This document shows positions 1 to 11,200 of a stretch of DNA of 64,000 bases, in pieces. The position numbers and the translations under genes were made by a program. How positions within the stretch are numbered: position 1 is the first letter of the stretch; each line of letters begins with the position of its first letter. The notes under the pieces are model-generated. The model saw only the letters and a list, made by a program, of their open reading frames with translations, had not been told where the DNA came from and ran no database searches. This DNA comes from Epiperipatus broadwayi (lineage: Eukaryota > Onychophora > Udeonychophora > Euonychophora > Peripatidae), in the NCBI GenBank assembly GCA_028023455.1, contig JAQFVV010000274.1, forward strand, positions 374,001-438,000. Reading direction: 5' to 3'.

Positions 1-1255
1 GTAATTAGATGTGATCTCATAATCGGTAGGGCCACATTTATCTCTGTCATTAATTCCATTCTGAAATTTTAATACGTTTAGAAAACTTAGCTTTATTTAC
101 ATCAAAAGGCATAACAATAGACAAATCCACTCCGATCTTTAGTTTGCTAACATGGTTTTCCATCTAAAGCTCCAAGTCCCCCCCCCCCCACCGCTACACC
201 TCTTATTAGTCATTATTTACAGTATTTTGTATTGTTTAGCATAAGGGCAAAATGATGCATTCGAAAGCTGAAGGTTATCATCAATTTTGACATCAGAATG
301 TCACATGACCTTTTAAAGAATGTATTCTATTATTTTATTTTTATACAGTCTTTAAATCCAGATTATTCACTTGGCTTATATATATAGAATATTTTTAATA
401 ACGAAGAATCGATTGCTTACTTTATTGATTTTACCATCAGATATTCTTTAAGAATTCTTTCACAATGGAATTCTAAAACTTTTATTATGTTCGTAAATGA
501 CTTAACTCATTTCAAACATTTGTTTTTTAAAACGCTAGTTATTTTTAAAGTATTAATTTCTTTAAAATGAAAATGATTTCAGGTGACACATTTGTCTTTT
601 CGTTTTTAGATAATCATATTTTATTATTTTCATTTTTTTTATTTTTATATTAACTACAACAAAAAAAATTGAATGAAAAGTAACACCCCGCTTGAAATAA
701 CAATTCGATTAGAAAAAGATGTATGTTTAAAAGATATCAAAGTTGTAATTTGTGGTATCAAGTTTTTTTTATATTATTATTATTACCTCTTGTGTTTGTT
801 AAACTTGAGAAAGGTACCTTAATACGTTTGAACAGGTGTTAAAATTTACTGTTTTATTAAATCGAATATCTTGTTTGATTAACAATTGTTACTTATTATG
901 TTTAAAGCGTAGGAAAATAATCAGGTAGAATAACTTTATATTCACAATATATAAAGCAGTTGGTTACATTCTTCAATTAAACAGCAAATAGTAAAGATAA
1001 ACAGTAATAATAAAAGAAAAAACGACAAAGGATCAGATTTTTTTTTTAAAAAAAAGTAGTATTAAATGTCATAATGACGCGATGGTTTTATAATTTTAAA
1101 TATCAAACTCATTATTATTATGTTAATTCACTGTCAATGATAATATAAGACAAAATGAATGAACCAGTAAAAGCTTTAAAAAAAGGTGGAGGGAGGTTCA
1201 TTGTATTCTTGACCCTTTATCAGTAGAGTGGGGGGGTACTGTATTAATTACATAT
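1..1255. other. AT-rich non-coding stretch
   Basis: I see no gene here. The stretch is AT-rich with poly-A/T runs, a C-run near 180-190 and a G-run near 1230. No open frame has coding character. Confidence 0.6.
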
Positions 1256-1560
1256 ATCATCATCATCAATTATTATCAATCCATTGCAGGATGAAGGTCT
1301 CTCCAAGTTCAATCCATCTCCGATCTTTAACTTCTCTCCACATCACCCCTACACACTTTCTTATTTCATCCATCTTTTACAATCTCTTGGAATCCAGTTT
1401 AAGCTTTCAATTGCCCATCTACTATCATCTCTTCTAGCAATATGTCCAGCCCAACTCCACTTCAATCTTTTAATTTTTTCAATGAGGTCAGTAACACCTG
1501 TTTGTTCTCTTACCCATACATTGCGTTTTCGCAATGTAACTGTAATATCTGTATTTACAT
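1256..1560 (-). mobile_element. LINE 3' end remnant (non-LTR retrotransposon)
   Basis: Read on the minus strand, this encodes the C-terminal tail of a LINE reverse transcriptase protein. The open part includes RLKWSWAGHIARRDD and then RWAIESLNW, a pattern (K/R-W-x-W-A-G-H-x-A-R) that is typical of the extreme C-terminus of many animal non-LTR elements. Past a frame break it continues with a VMWREVKDRRW-like stretch and finishes near a short ATC/ATT-rich tail at about 1256-1275, the usual 3' end. The same 3' end occurs at 42690-42985 on the plus strand, so this is a dispersed family. Only the last ~100 codons remain; the copy is 5'-truncated and dead. The clade cannot be fixed from this fragment. 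Confidence 0.75.
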
Positions 1561-1654
1561 AGCCTGAAATGTAAAACAAATATGTGCTTGCATATATGTG
1601 TGGTTTGATATATGCTTTGTGTATATATGTGGTTTGTATATTAAAGTAGTAAAA

Positions 1655-1900
1655 TAAAATAATCAATTGTTTTATTGCTCGGGAGATCATAAGAAGTTTT
1701 GTGCCGGAAGTGGCGTAATTGGAATCGTTCTGAGAATCTTACATTCCACAGTCTGCCACTCTGCCATAAGGCTGATCTTTAAGTGAAATTTAAGAATAAG
1801 TATTGTAAATAAATAATCAATGGCTTTATTACTGGAGAGCTCATAAGAAGTTCAAAAGTCAGAAATGGTAACGCTAGAATCAATCCGGGACCCTACCCCC
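1655..1900. repeat. Diverged direct duplication
   Basis: Two similar blocks of about 80 bp lie about 150 bp apart (about 1655-1740 and 1808-1890). Both run through AATCAAT, a TTTTATT/TTTATTA stretch, GAG followed by TCATAAGAAGTT, and a later AATC. I do not recognise the unit. Confidence 0.45.
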
Positions 1901-2170
1901 AACAGTGATTCTCTATTAATGCATTAATTCATGCAGGGCATATTAAAGCAGTTATATATATATAAGAAATATGTATAAACACACGGATGAAATATAGTTG
2001 CATATGTATATTATATATTTAGTGCCTGTATAATTATGTAAAGATACACACATAATGATAAGTATGTTTGGAAAGTTTTATTATATTAACCAGATGTATA
2101 AAGACCATGTTTTTTTTTAATTGGTTGCTTAACAAATTTTTTTAATGAATTAATATAAATTAAAGAAAAC
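1901..2170. other. AT-rich non-coding stretch
   Basis: I see nothing coding here; there are short TA-rich runs only. Confidence 0.5.
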
Positions 2171-2436
2171 ATCACTATATTGCCACACACAGCAAGCTAG
2201 AGTAAGCAATGGATGCCAGAAGACTTGTGCATAAAATCCCCACCTAATGCCTACTCATCTGATATCCTCAGACTAGCTTCTGACTTATGGCCTTTGTCAG
2301 TGCGGAGCCTTGGATCTGAGAGTACTGCACCTAGATCATATTGGATGAGTAGGCATTAGATGGGGATTTTATGCACAAGCCTTCTGGCATCCATTGCTTA
2401 TTCTAGCTTGCTGTGTGTGGCAATATATATAGTGAG
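2171..2436. mobile_element. Family A inverted-repeat element, copy 1
   Basis: This foldback element is about 265 bp. Its left arm (about 2172-2262) is repeated in inverse orientation at about 2345-2436, with matching outer ends CACTATATTGCC and GGCAATATATATAGTG. The arms carry the family hallmark GCATAAAATCCC and CTACTCATC. The centre carries a decayed hammerhead ribozyme on the minus strand (separate entry). The same element recurs near 6.0, 22.2, 37.8 and 52.6 kb. No protein is encoded, so it is non-autonomous. No clear target-site duplication is visible. The segment following the right arm, with GTCATGTGATGTTTA, is also conserved beside other copies, so the true element may extend to about 2510. 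Confidence 0.75.
2257..2314 (-). ncRNA. Decayed hammerhead ribozyme, family A copy 1
   Basis: This aligns end to end with the better copy at 37925-37981. The core is degraded: CUGAUGA reads CUGACAA and GAAAC reads GAAGC. Stem I outer and inner arms are partly kept. It is probably inactive. Confidence 0.5.
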
Positions 2437-3640
2437 TTTTGCCTGTTTTAACAACAGTATACACAAGTATAAGAGGAGGTGGTCATGTGATGTTTATTGG
2501 CTTAAAGAAAACATTTTAATATTATATAAATAGCTGGTCATTTTGTATTATGGTTTATTAATAACAGCTGGCCTGAACATTGTAATATATTGTTTTAATC
2601 ATCTGCTTTAACAATTTTTTTTTTGCTTTGTGAAATAAGTTGCTGTAATCAAATTAAGCTTTTAAATTGTAATTTATTTTTTTAAATATACCTGTTATAT
2701 TTGATATGTGAATTTGACACCGTTACGAAAAACTATTAATGACGGAATTACTTCCTTCATATAAAATATTCTTCATAATGCGGACAAAAGTAATTGTTTT
2801 TTTTTTTACAAGTGGCAGCCTTATGAACAAACATACATTAACCAATCAGACAACAGAGAAAATAAGAATTTTATATATAAGATGCATTAATGTAAATTGT
2901 GATGATTAAAGAAATCACAAGCATATAAATGGTTAATTAGAGATATTAAATGCATCAAAACACTGTAAATTATATGGTAAAAGAAATGTTTAAATGACAT
3001 CTCTTTCTTTTGTTTGAGGAATGGTTTCAACATTTCTAAGATTGGTAGTTACTAAAAATCATCATGATTTTATTTAATGTCCACTTTAGGGATTACTGTA
3101 ATTATACTATTTCATTCAATTGCAGTCTTTAAAGAGGTTTCCAACATACCTTTATATCTGAGTGTAATATCCCCCTAATTGTATTAAAACATGTTTAAAC
3201 CAATAAAATATCACCTGATTCCATCACATCACTTTAGTTATACTTTGCTGTTATTGAAGCATAATGTTTACCATCTTTGTACCACACTGTAAGCTTTAGT
3301 AATTAAATAATTGATGTCAGATGATAATGCTTGTATAATCCCTACCCAATATCCCCAGGCTATTTTTAAGCTTACAGCTTTCATCATATGACTTTAGCAT
3401 ATATATTGTTGTTATAGCAACATAATTGTCAGCATCTCTGTGCCACTTATTTTAAGCTTTAGTAAGTAATGATATTTAATTGGTTTACACCAAATCCTAG
3501 CCACAGGTTAAATGTGTCCATAATTATTAAAAAACTAGACAACATAATATATAGACATTGAACTGGTTTCTAAATGACTACATAAGCAACTTGGCTTATA
3601 TTGAAAACATTTAGGTTTTTTAGTTTGGGCTGAGAGCTTG
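2437..3640. other. Non-coding stretch
   Basis: I find no gene. The DNA is AT-rich with no recognised repeat apart from the family A right flank up to about 2510. Two loosely similar passages near 3240-3310 and 3395-3480 (both with AGCATAATG or CAACATAATTG followed by CCACxxT..TAAGCTTTAGTAA) suggest an old tandem duplication. Confidence 0.5.
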
Positions 3641-3644
3641 ATAA

Positions 3645-3840
3645 TATAACAGAGAGGGAAATGATCGATGATGGAAGAAGGGCGCATTAGATCCTAGAGG
3701 TTCAGATGTAAGATTCAAAGCATCTCACTGATGAAAGCCATATGCCTGAAACTAGTCTGGTAATATTGGATAGTTCAGCACAGGATAGGGATTTAATAAG
3801 CATTATTATCTAGCATCTATTAACCCTAACGAAACTTTAC
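3645..3840 (+). mobile_element. Family A fragment, copy 2
   Basis: This partial family A element carries the plus-strand hammerhead at 3714-3770, preceded by GATCCTAGAGG and AGATGTAAGATTC, which match the flanks of other copies in diverged form. The inverted arms are not evident, so it looks like a half element. Confidence 0.55.
3714..3770 (+). ncRNA. Hammerhead ribozyme, family A copy 2
   Basis: The core CUGAUGA is at 3728-3734, followed by a short stem II region (AGC against GCC), GAAAC, and UAGUC as minimal stem III plus cleavage triplet. Stem I pairs UCA before the core with UGG after the cleavage site, and the outer arm UUCAA pairs with UUGGA. Both conserved core boxes are intact. Stem II is weaker than in the 37925 copy. 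Confidence 0.6.
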
Positions 3841-4339
3841 AGTAAGAGGCATAGAGATGATGATAATTAGCTGCTATAAATTATATGCTTCTCAGTAATT
3901 GTACTCATATTTTATTAAAGTCAGTTGATTTACTATCTATGTGTGTGTCTTTCCACCGCTCACACAGTACTTGATACTGGTTTAACCAGTGACTTCCCAC
4001 CAGAAGATTTAAGTTAGATTACCATTATTTCCAGATAATCCTTTGTTAGATATAAACAGCTGCTTTATCCATAACCTAAGCAACTCCACATCAGTTGAGG
4101 TAATTACAGTAATAGAAGCTCACAAATGGAAAATCATTCCTTTACTTCTGTTAGTTAAAACTTTCTAATTGAATCTGAAATGGAATATACAATATATAAC
4201 TTACATAATGACAATATTTCTCCTACAGATGAAGAAGGAAGTCAATTTCTAAAAGTTGGGAGAGGGAAGGGTAAAAGGAAATAACATTTTCATAACTCAT
4301 CCCAGAGGAAAATATCTCACATAACAACCAAGATTCTGA
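3841..4339. other. Non-coding stretch
   Basis: I see no gene. It leads into the decayed LINE that follows; the 5' limit of that LINE is not visible. Confidence 0.4.
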
Positions 4340-6010
4340 ATCATTATTAAACATCATAAGAAAAGGCTACATTGACCCATTTAACAATAGCAGACTACAC
4401 TTTCTGTAGCAGAAATAGGAATTCATCAAAAATTAGATATCATCAAAACCATATCTCAAGAACAACACTCTTCCGTCTCAGAAATTTGATCCCAAAAAGT
4501 ATTAAGAAAGCAAAAATCAAATATTACATTAGATCCCAATACGTCACACAAGAAAACACTCTCATTTCGCATCCCTACTTCCAAATGACAAAATCAGTCA
4601 CTCCAAACATTATAATGGTATGTTGAAATAACAAAACAGACTTAGAAAAAATAATTTGAAAAACTATTGACTGGGAAAACCTAAAAGCATTTTTATTTTG
4701 TATTTCAAGCAAAAATAGTTAAGTCACGGGTTTATTTTTGCTGTTAAAATGATTTTAGTATTTAAATACAGTATATGATTTAAAACACATATTGATAGCA
4801 TTCATAATCTTAACTCATATTACATACCAATGAATTTAAATATAGCACAGATTAATGTAAGGGGCATTAGATCATATCAATGCTTATTGGCTCTCAGCAA
4901 CTGCCTCACACAGTTAAACTCCAATGCCATTCTCTTCAGAGAAACAAAATATCACATTCAAAAATTAATCCATATAGATATCTTAATAATGATTTCCCTA
5001 AGTTATCACAGAGAGTAGGAATGTTTATACACCACAATTCTCTATTTAAGCAGTTTAAAATTTTATATCTTGACTCCAATATGAGCATATTAACACTCTG
5101 ATTCCAATATGAGCATATTAGCACAGTATCATATTTCTCTCACAATAACATAATCACATTATGCCTTTGCGACAAAATGGAATTAATCTTGAGATTAATA
5201 AGGCAGATAAATTCACTTATTTCTACTAATCCTCATTTAATAATTTTAATTGGTGATTTCAACATACCATACTCAACTCTTATGAAATCTATCGGATTAA
5301 TGTTAGATTCATGAGTGCAGAAGGATTTTTTCCCCACAAACTCTTACTCTTACTACACCAAAAAAAAAACACTAGTGTGATCTTTTTTTCTACTATCCTG
5401 ACTTCCATTTTATCATCCCCAACATTAATACCCATAAGCTTTTCAGACCACCTACACACGAACAAATAAAATCAAGTTAAATTTGCAAAGTCAACCAGTA
5501 TTCAGACTTAACAACACGATCAGATTACTTCTAAAATCCATGACACCTGAAACTGTCCTATCAGAAATTAACATTTATTTTTAAAAAATAAATATGGAAT
5601 TAAACCCTGTAGAATCATAGTTCTTATTTATAATCTGTCATAAACACTCCTCCTAACTACACCTTCAACTAAAAAATATTTTCCTCTCAACAATTTCTAT
5701 TTCACTAATTATAACTCTCAAACAAAAGTACAAACACATACCCAACAAACCTTGGCTAATTATCTATTAAAATTCAAAAATATATATGGCAATCCCCACA
5801 ACTGATCAAAAGGATATACACTGTGCCCTTACATGTAAACCAAAGGCAACAATATTATCTTCAATTATGAAAGACTCAATTACAATAATTAGAGAGAACA
5901 TGCTGCCCTCATATACTATCGCCATCATTTTATTAGCATGCATTTATAAACAACTGTTGTCTTTAAGTAATTCCAGCATTCATCATAAATATTTATATAT
6001 TTATTTTTAA
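4340..6010 (+). pseudogene. Decayed LINE, ORF1-like tail and APE endonuclease domain
   Basis: Fragments of a non-LTR retrotransposon are read on the plus strand across several frames. At 4830 the frame opens with MNLNIAQINVRGIRSYQ and soon reads ILFRETKYH, matching the N-terminus of an APE-type (exonuclease-endonuclease-phosphatase) LINE endonuclease, where 'N-x-R-G-I' and 'xxQET/RET' carry the first catalytic residues. About 130 codons on, near 5245-5265, another frame reads IILIGDFNIP, the GDFN catalytic box. Further decayed pieces continue to about 6010. The basic ORF at 4372-4626 upstream could be the end of ORF1, but this is a guess. Frameshifts and stops are many. The RT domain is missing; the copy ends where a family A element begins at about 6037. 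Confidence 0.7.
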
Positions 6011-6036
6011 TGATAGAAATTATTATAATTTTTCAC

Positions 6037-6540
6037 AGAGGCAAAACTCTCCATACAATAGTGCCGCTCAGTGCAAGCCAGGAGTTATTCATGGATGCAG
6101 GAAGATTTATGCATAAAACCCTATCTAGTGCCTACTCATCCAATATCCCCAGACCAGTTTTTAGCTTGTGAATTTCATCAGTGAGGAGCCTTGGATCTGA
6201 GAGCATTACACCTGGATCTTAGGATCTAATGCAATATCCAGCAATCATTTTTTACTTTTTAACTAACTATAAAACTTTTGAGTTCAAAATGAAAACACAA
6301 TAATATTACCAAGTCAAGCTCATTAGCTTGTATAGTTGTATAGATCTGAACTCATTTCAGTATCCATAGCTTTTTGGTTCTTTAATAACTACAGTCATCA
6401 TAATTCTATTGTGTGGAATTGGTATTAAACCATCAAACATCACATGATCATCAAATCTTCTTGCATCCATGAATTAATCTGGCTTGTACTGAGTGGTGCT
6501 ACTGTATGGAGAGTTTTGCTACTGTGAAAAAAGCTTATGT
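6037..6540. mobile_element. Family A inverted-repeat element, copy 3 (long form)
   Basis: The left end GAGGCAAAACTCTCC (about 6040) and the right end GGAGAGTTTTGCTACTG (about 6510-6530) are inverted, followed inward by the matching blocks AGTGCCGCTCAGTG and CACTGAGTGGTGCTACT written on opposite strands. This ~490-bp form carries extra central sequence (AACATCACATGATCATC near 6435) that recurs in the 37.8-kb copy. A minus-strand hammerhead lies at 6139-6195. No ORF. Confidence 0.75.
6139..6195 (-). ncRNA. Hammerhead ribozyme, family A copy 3 (mutated core)
   Basis: Stem I is intact (CCUCA with UGGGG, and outer UCCAA with UUGGA) and CUGAUGA is intact, but the second core box reads AAAA in place of GAAA (G12 to A). 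It is expected to be inactive or weak. Confidence 0.6.
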
Positions 6541-6599
6541 ATGCATAAAGAATAGTGATCATGTGATATTATAATTTTTACTATTTGATCTACGAGTAT

Positions 6600-7370
6600 C
6601 AAATCTTCTACATTCATTTCTTTGTTACCCATCACTTCAGATAAATACATTAATGATTATTATCGGCCATTTATTAGACTAAAGATTATCATACTATTTT
6701 TAATTAAGATCTAAATCTTAACTCGAATTAAAGATTAATATTTTTGGTTTTCAATTAAACATGACTGTATGAAATAATCTAATTTCATTTTTCTGTTTCC
6801 CACAGGTAATGCTTTTTCCCAATATATCCAAAACATTCTTTCCATTACACATACTTGAAATATATGGATAAAGTTATTTTATAAGAATAAATGATATGAA
6901 TATGCATTTTATGTTAAGCCAGCACTCTTCAGTTGGTCTAGGTCACAGCTCTTGCATATGTTTTCTTTACTCCATAGTTATCAATATTAAGCTACTATAG
7001 TTGGATTTACAAGTGCCAATCTTTCTGCACTCACAACTTTGGCATATCTGCTCAAGATAAATACAGTAAGCTTTATTACTTATCATTTATTATGCTAGAG
7101 ATTATCATATCCTTCCTATCCCAGATATAAACTTTAAATCCCAGTCAAGATTAATATATCTGTTTTTAAAACTAATTATCAAAATATGGAATCATTACTT
7201 CAGATTTATCTATCTTTGTCTATGTGAATTATATATATTTTAGATATACTGAGAATACCTACTTCATAAACATGTGAATGACGTTTCCATAAAAGACAAA
7301 TGGTTCTCAAAATGCATTTTATATCTAATCAGTGCTCTTGAATGACTCAAGTCATAATTTCTTACACATG
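6600..7370 (-). repeat. Old family-B-related repeats, two units
   Basis: Two diverged units (about 6590-6960 and 7000-7370) share the order TTGTATTTAC-like lead, CTTTCTGCACTCACAACTTTG, TTATTATGCTAGAGATTATCAT, then GCATTTTATGTTAAGCCAGCA or its variant. On the minus strand the ends at about 6905-6950 and 7315-7360 keep a hammerhead-like layout (CUGAAGA or UCAAGA, a GUGCU...GC-type stem II, then AAAA), so they look like decayed relatives of family B. The same unit recurs near 19.5, 31.0-31.5, 42.4-42.6 and 43.0-43.1 kb. Confidence 0.5.
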
Positions 7371-7382
7371 GCTTTATTATTT

Positions 7383-7402
7383 GATATATATATATTGCAA
7401 TG

Positions 7403-7447
<45 letters not shown>
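7383..7447. repeat. (AT)n microsatellite
   Basis: This is an interrupted AT dinucleotide tract of about 65 bp. Confidence 0.9.
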
Positions 7448-7450
<3 letters not shown>

Positions 7451-7599
7451 GTGTGTGTTATGTACTAGTATATTGTAAATACTGAACTTTAGATGTAATT
7501 AGAGGGGATTTGAATACAGACTTTCAAACTTTCTTCAGCTATCCACACCTTTTTATAAAACTGATACACATGACTGCACACATGTGAAAATGATAAATA

Positions 7600-7656
7600 A
7601 TCTTCAATACACATATTTTGTGTTGAATCAGCACTCATCAGTTGACACAAATCATC
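7600..7656 (-). ncRNA. Hammerhead ribozyme, family B copy 1
   Basis: Core CUGAUGA is intact, stem II is GUGCU with AACAC around a GAUUC loop, and the second box reads AAAA in place of GAAA. Stem III is AU-loop-GU and the cleavage triplet is GUA. Stem I pairs UCAA with UUGA; the copy at 19.28 kb has CCAA with UUGG at the same place, a compensatory change that supports the fold. Confidence 0.65.
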
Positions 7657-8032
7657 ATTTCCCACATACATATATAATCAATGCTCAGTTTATATTAAGA
7701 TAGTAAATTTTCAAGTATTTTATGCTAAATGAGCATTCAGCAGTTACTCCAGATCATCATCTCCCACACACATATATAGTCAATGCTCAGTTTATACTAA
7801 GTATAGCAAATCTTCAAACTTTAATGGACAAATGTCAATCTTCTCCACCTTACAACTCTTCAACCATCCATATTATTGAAAGTCATTCTGATCCTTCATA
7901 TATATTACCATAATGTGTCAATTTAAATATTTGCAATATACTAGTATCCAAACTCAGACTTTCAACATAACTCATAACTTTTACTGCCATCTTATATTGT
8001 TGATCCCTTTGATCACACACATGTTGAAAAGA

Positions 8033-8092
8033 TAAATAACCACAAATATATGTATTTCGTGCTAAACCAGCCCTCATCAGTTGGTCCAGATT
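8033..8092 (-). ncRNA. Hammerhead ribozyme, family B copy 3
   Basis: CUGAUGA and CGAAA are both intact. Stem II pairs GGGCU with AGCAC around GGUUU, allowing one mismatch. Stem III is AU with AU, and AUA is the cleavage triplet. Stem I arms CCAA and UUUGUGG pair with a bulge. Confidence 0.65.
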
Positions 8093-8267
8093 ACCATCTT
8101 CACACATATATACAATCAGTAATCTGATTTATATTAAGATAGCCAATTTTCATACTTTAATGGACAGGTTTCAAACTATTCCAACCCTCAAACTCTTCAG
8201 CCTGCCATTTCATTGAAAATCTGATGAAGGTATGTTCAAAGTGGGTTGTGTGAAAGTCTGAGATCAA

Positions 8268-8290
8268 ATCATATATATATATATATATAT
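8268..8290. repeat. (AT)n tract, target of LTR insertion
   Basis: The LTR element starts directly after this tract, and the matching AT tract resumes at 18923 after its 3' end, so the short target duplication lies inside the microsatellite and cannot be measured. Confidence 0.7.
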
Positions 8291-11200
8291 TGTAACCATA
8301 TATTTTAGTATAAAATATATTAATTGATGTAACTAGTATAAAAATTTTTTTTTCTTCTTTTGGTGATTTGATTGGCTTGATTTGCACTTTGAACAGATTA
8401 CTCTCTTATATTATTTTAATAAATTTAAATTTGCTTCTTCCCATATACTAACTCATATCAAAATGTTTAACTTTTTAAAAATTTGACAACACATTAAAAT
8501 TTGGTAAAATATTATTAAAAATAATATTTTGTTTTTATTTGTTTAAAATGATCTTAAATTATTATTTCCATTGAATTAACAAAAAACCATTTGTTCAATT
8601 AAAATTAATTATTAAAAATAAATACAGTAATTACGTATGCGTCTCAATGTAAAAAAAGAAAAGAGCGCGAATTTAAGAGAAGATCGTCTGTTAGTTTGCT
8701 TTTGGAGGGAGAAAGAAAAGAAAATGGTAAAGGCAAATGGTGTAAATTTGATAAGCTTATTTTAAAATAGTTAACAAGTAAACGGATTACCACAAAATTT
8801 GCTATAAACGTAAAAATAACATAGTGGTATTTAATTATAAGATGAATTGCTAAATTTAAAAGTCTGTTCAAGTCGGCTGGCCAAGTGGATCAAATCACCG
8901 GTAAAAATTTTCCAATATTACATTTTTAAAATGTCGGAGCTTCCCAGTTTAAAAGAATTAATTGCAAGAGTTTGGTATGTTTTAAAATGTTTATTATTCT
9001 ACAATTTGGAAAAATTAAATAAGTATTTTAATTACAGAAGTTTTATGAATATGAAAATTTGCTTTTTAAAAAAGAAGAAGTTTAAATTAAAGTAAAATGT
9101 TAAAGTTATCAACATAGTTTAATATTTCCGTTTCTAATTCTAATAAAAATATAGTATTGATTGATATTTAACTTTACAATGCCAGTAATATATTTGCTAG
9201 TTAATTTGTTTAACATTTGGATAATAAACAGTCTTCAAATAATTAATCAAAGCTATTTTCTAATTTTATCGTCAGTTTGGAATGATTAAATTAATTGCTA
9301 TAATTAGTATTCCTAGATTTAAGCGTGGATAAATAAATATTAGCATGGATGTGATAAACTTGGAACATTTTTAATAGAGAAATGTAGAGATTAATAACTT
9401 ATGAAAAACATTTTCATTTAAATTCTGCGTGTCATGTTTTGAAATTGTTTCATGTTTATGTAGCCACGTAAAATCGTTAATCTAATAGTGATTATAATAA
9501 CTAATACAAATGGATAAAATTGCATGTATGGAATTTAACTATAATTATAGCTATTACTTCGTATATTTATTGTTCGACACATCGTACATGGATTCCACGG
9601 ATCATATTTGGAGTTATAAAATGCTATACAATCCAATTTGTGATACACACACCTGCTATAATTCATGTATTGAACTATAAAATGCTATACATTTAATTTA
9701 TATCATACACACACCTGTTAAATTTTATGTATTTGATGAATAATGCATTACTTTAATTTTATCGTTATATGAACTTGCATGTGAAGTTCATAAGTTATAT
9801 TTTATTAAGTTTAAATTAATAGGGGTTGAATAAAATATTTATTCAAGAGAATAGCGCTTGCGAAAAAGCTTGAAAAGTACTAAATGAATTCATGAGATGT
9901 ATCAATCTTTATGAGGTATTTTGTGAGTCTTTCCAGATTTATATTCCTATACTAATATTACTTATACTATATTACATATGTTTTATTTTAAGCAAGATAA
10001 GTTAGTACATTAGTTGTCCTGATTAGTGTAACATTTTATTATGCAAGAACCCACATTTGCTAAAGTGTTAGTGTTTTCTGAATGGTCAGAATAACTGAGG
10101 AGGATGATTTTGCACTTTAATGTGAAGTAAATAGTAATGTTGTTTTATAATGTTAAAGGGCATTAATCTGTGCTGGTGGTTAATCCGCAGATTACTTAAT
10201 TGCCATTTTTGTATTTTACACTCATTCCTGCGCTGGTGGTTAATCCGCGGAATGGTGTACTTGTACTTATTGCTTTATGATGGTGTATAAATCCACAAAA
10301 CGTTTAGTGTTATTTAATTCCTACGTGTAGATGAATGCATCCACAGGAATATGTTTTACTTCATAGATATAAGTTGGGCAAAGTATTTTAGTTAATCTGC
10401 TAAATCATCTTCTTTCATTTGTAAGTATAATTTATAAGTTAGATCATCAAATTGTAGCAGGACATTCTATTCAAGTTACTTCATAATAATTAACTGTTGG
10501 TTGATTATTATTTACCGGAATGTAAGTTTAAATTTTCACTTTATTTAATGATTGCATTATAGCTAAATCCTACAGATATAATATTATTTATTATATTATT
10601 ATAAGTTTACGGTATGGATTTATTGAATCTGGAAATGACGTTAAATATTTCATGAGTTGATGCTGAATTTAGTATAATTTTCTCAATACATTCATTATAT
10701 CAAATTGAAATATAAGGTATGATTAGGTTTTTAAAAACTGTACCTATGAGATGTTATTGAAGAAAGTCGATGGAATTATAATTTATTTATTTTATTTGTT
10801 TATTTATGTCTTTAATTATAACATTGGAATTAATTACTTATTATTCATAAATTTGTAAATAAACGTTGATTTATAATTAAACTTACTGTGCCGTTGCTAT
10901 GTGTCATTCGTAAAATCAGAAATCATAAACCTTGGATAGAGCATACATTGAAGTACATACTATCGTCAACATGATATAAGAGTTTATTGATATTTTTGAG
11001 AAAACATTTGGATGCTTTTCGTCTTTGGTAGTTTATGATGTGTAAGGTACAATAAAATCCCATTTACCTTTTCCATCATTTTGGCTTTGCGTAGTTGATT
11101 CTAGTATACAATACAAATTGATTATTAAACTTGTAAACAGATTTACCAAATAATGACATGATTGAATATATTTACTTAACGTTTTTAAATTGTCATTTGT

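Larger units (their letters stand above)
7480..8250 (-). mobile_element. Family B elements, three in a row
   Basis: Three head-to-tail copies (about 7480-7705, 7706-7905 and 7930-8250) share GTAATTAGAGGGGATTTGA-type starts, CACATATATAATCAATGCTCAG, TATTAAGATAG, TTTAATGGACAG and CCTTCAACCATCCAT-like blocks. Copies 1 and 3 carry recognisable hammerhead ribozymes; copy 2 has a decayed one near 7712-7756 (CUGCUGA, AAAA). The head-to-tail order is what a rolling or multimeric template would produce. No protein is encoded. Other copies lie at 19.0, 26.5 and 39.3-40.1 kb. Confidence 0.7.

Noticed and set aside
7722-8107. Small ORFs in both directions at 7.5-8.4 kb
   Set aside because: They lie within family B repeats and are not preserved in other copies.
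8200-8240. Further hammerhead at CUGAUGA near 8218
   Set aside because: The box is present but no GAAA and no stem II follow; it belongs to another conserved block of family B.
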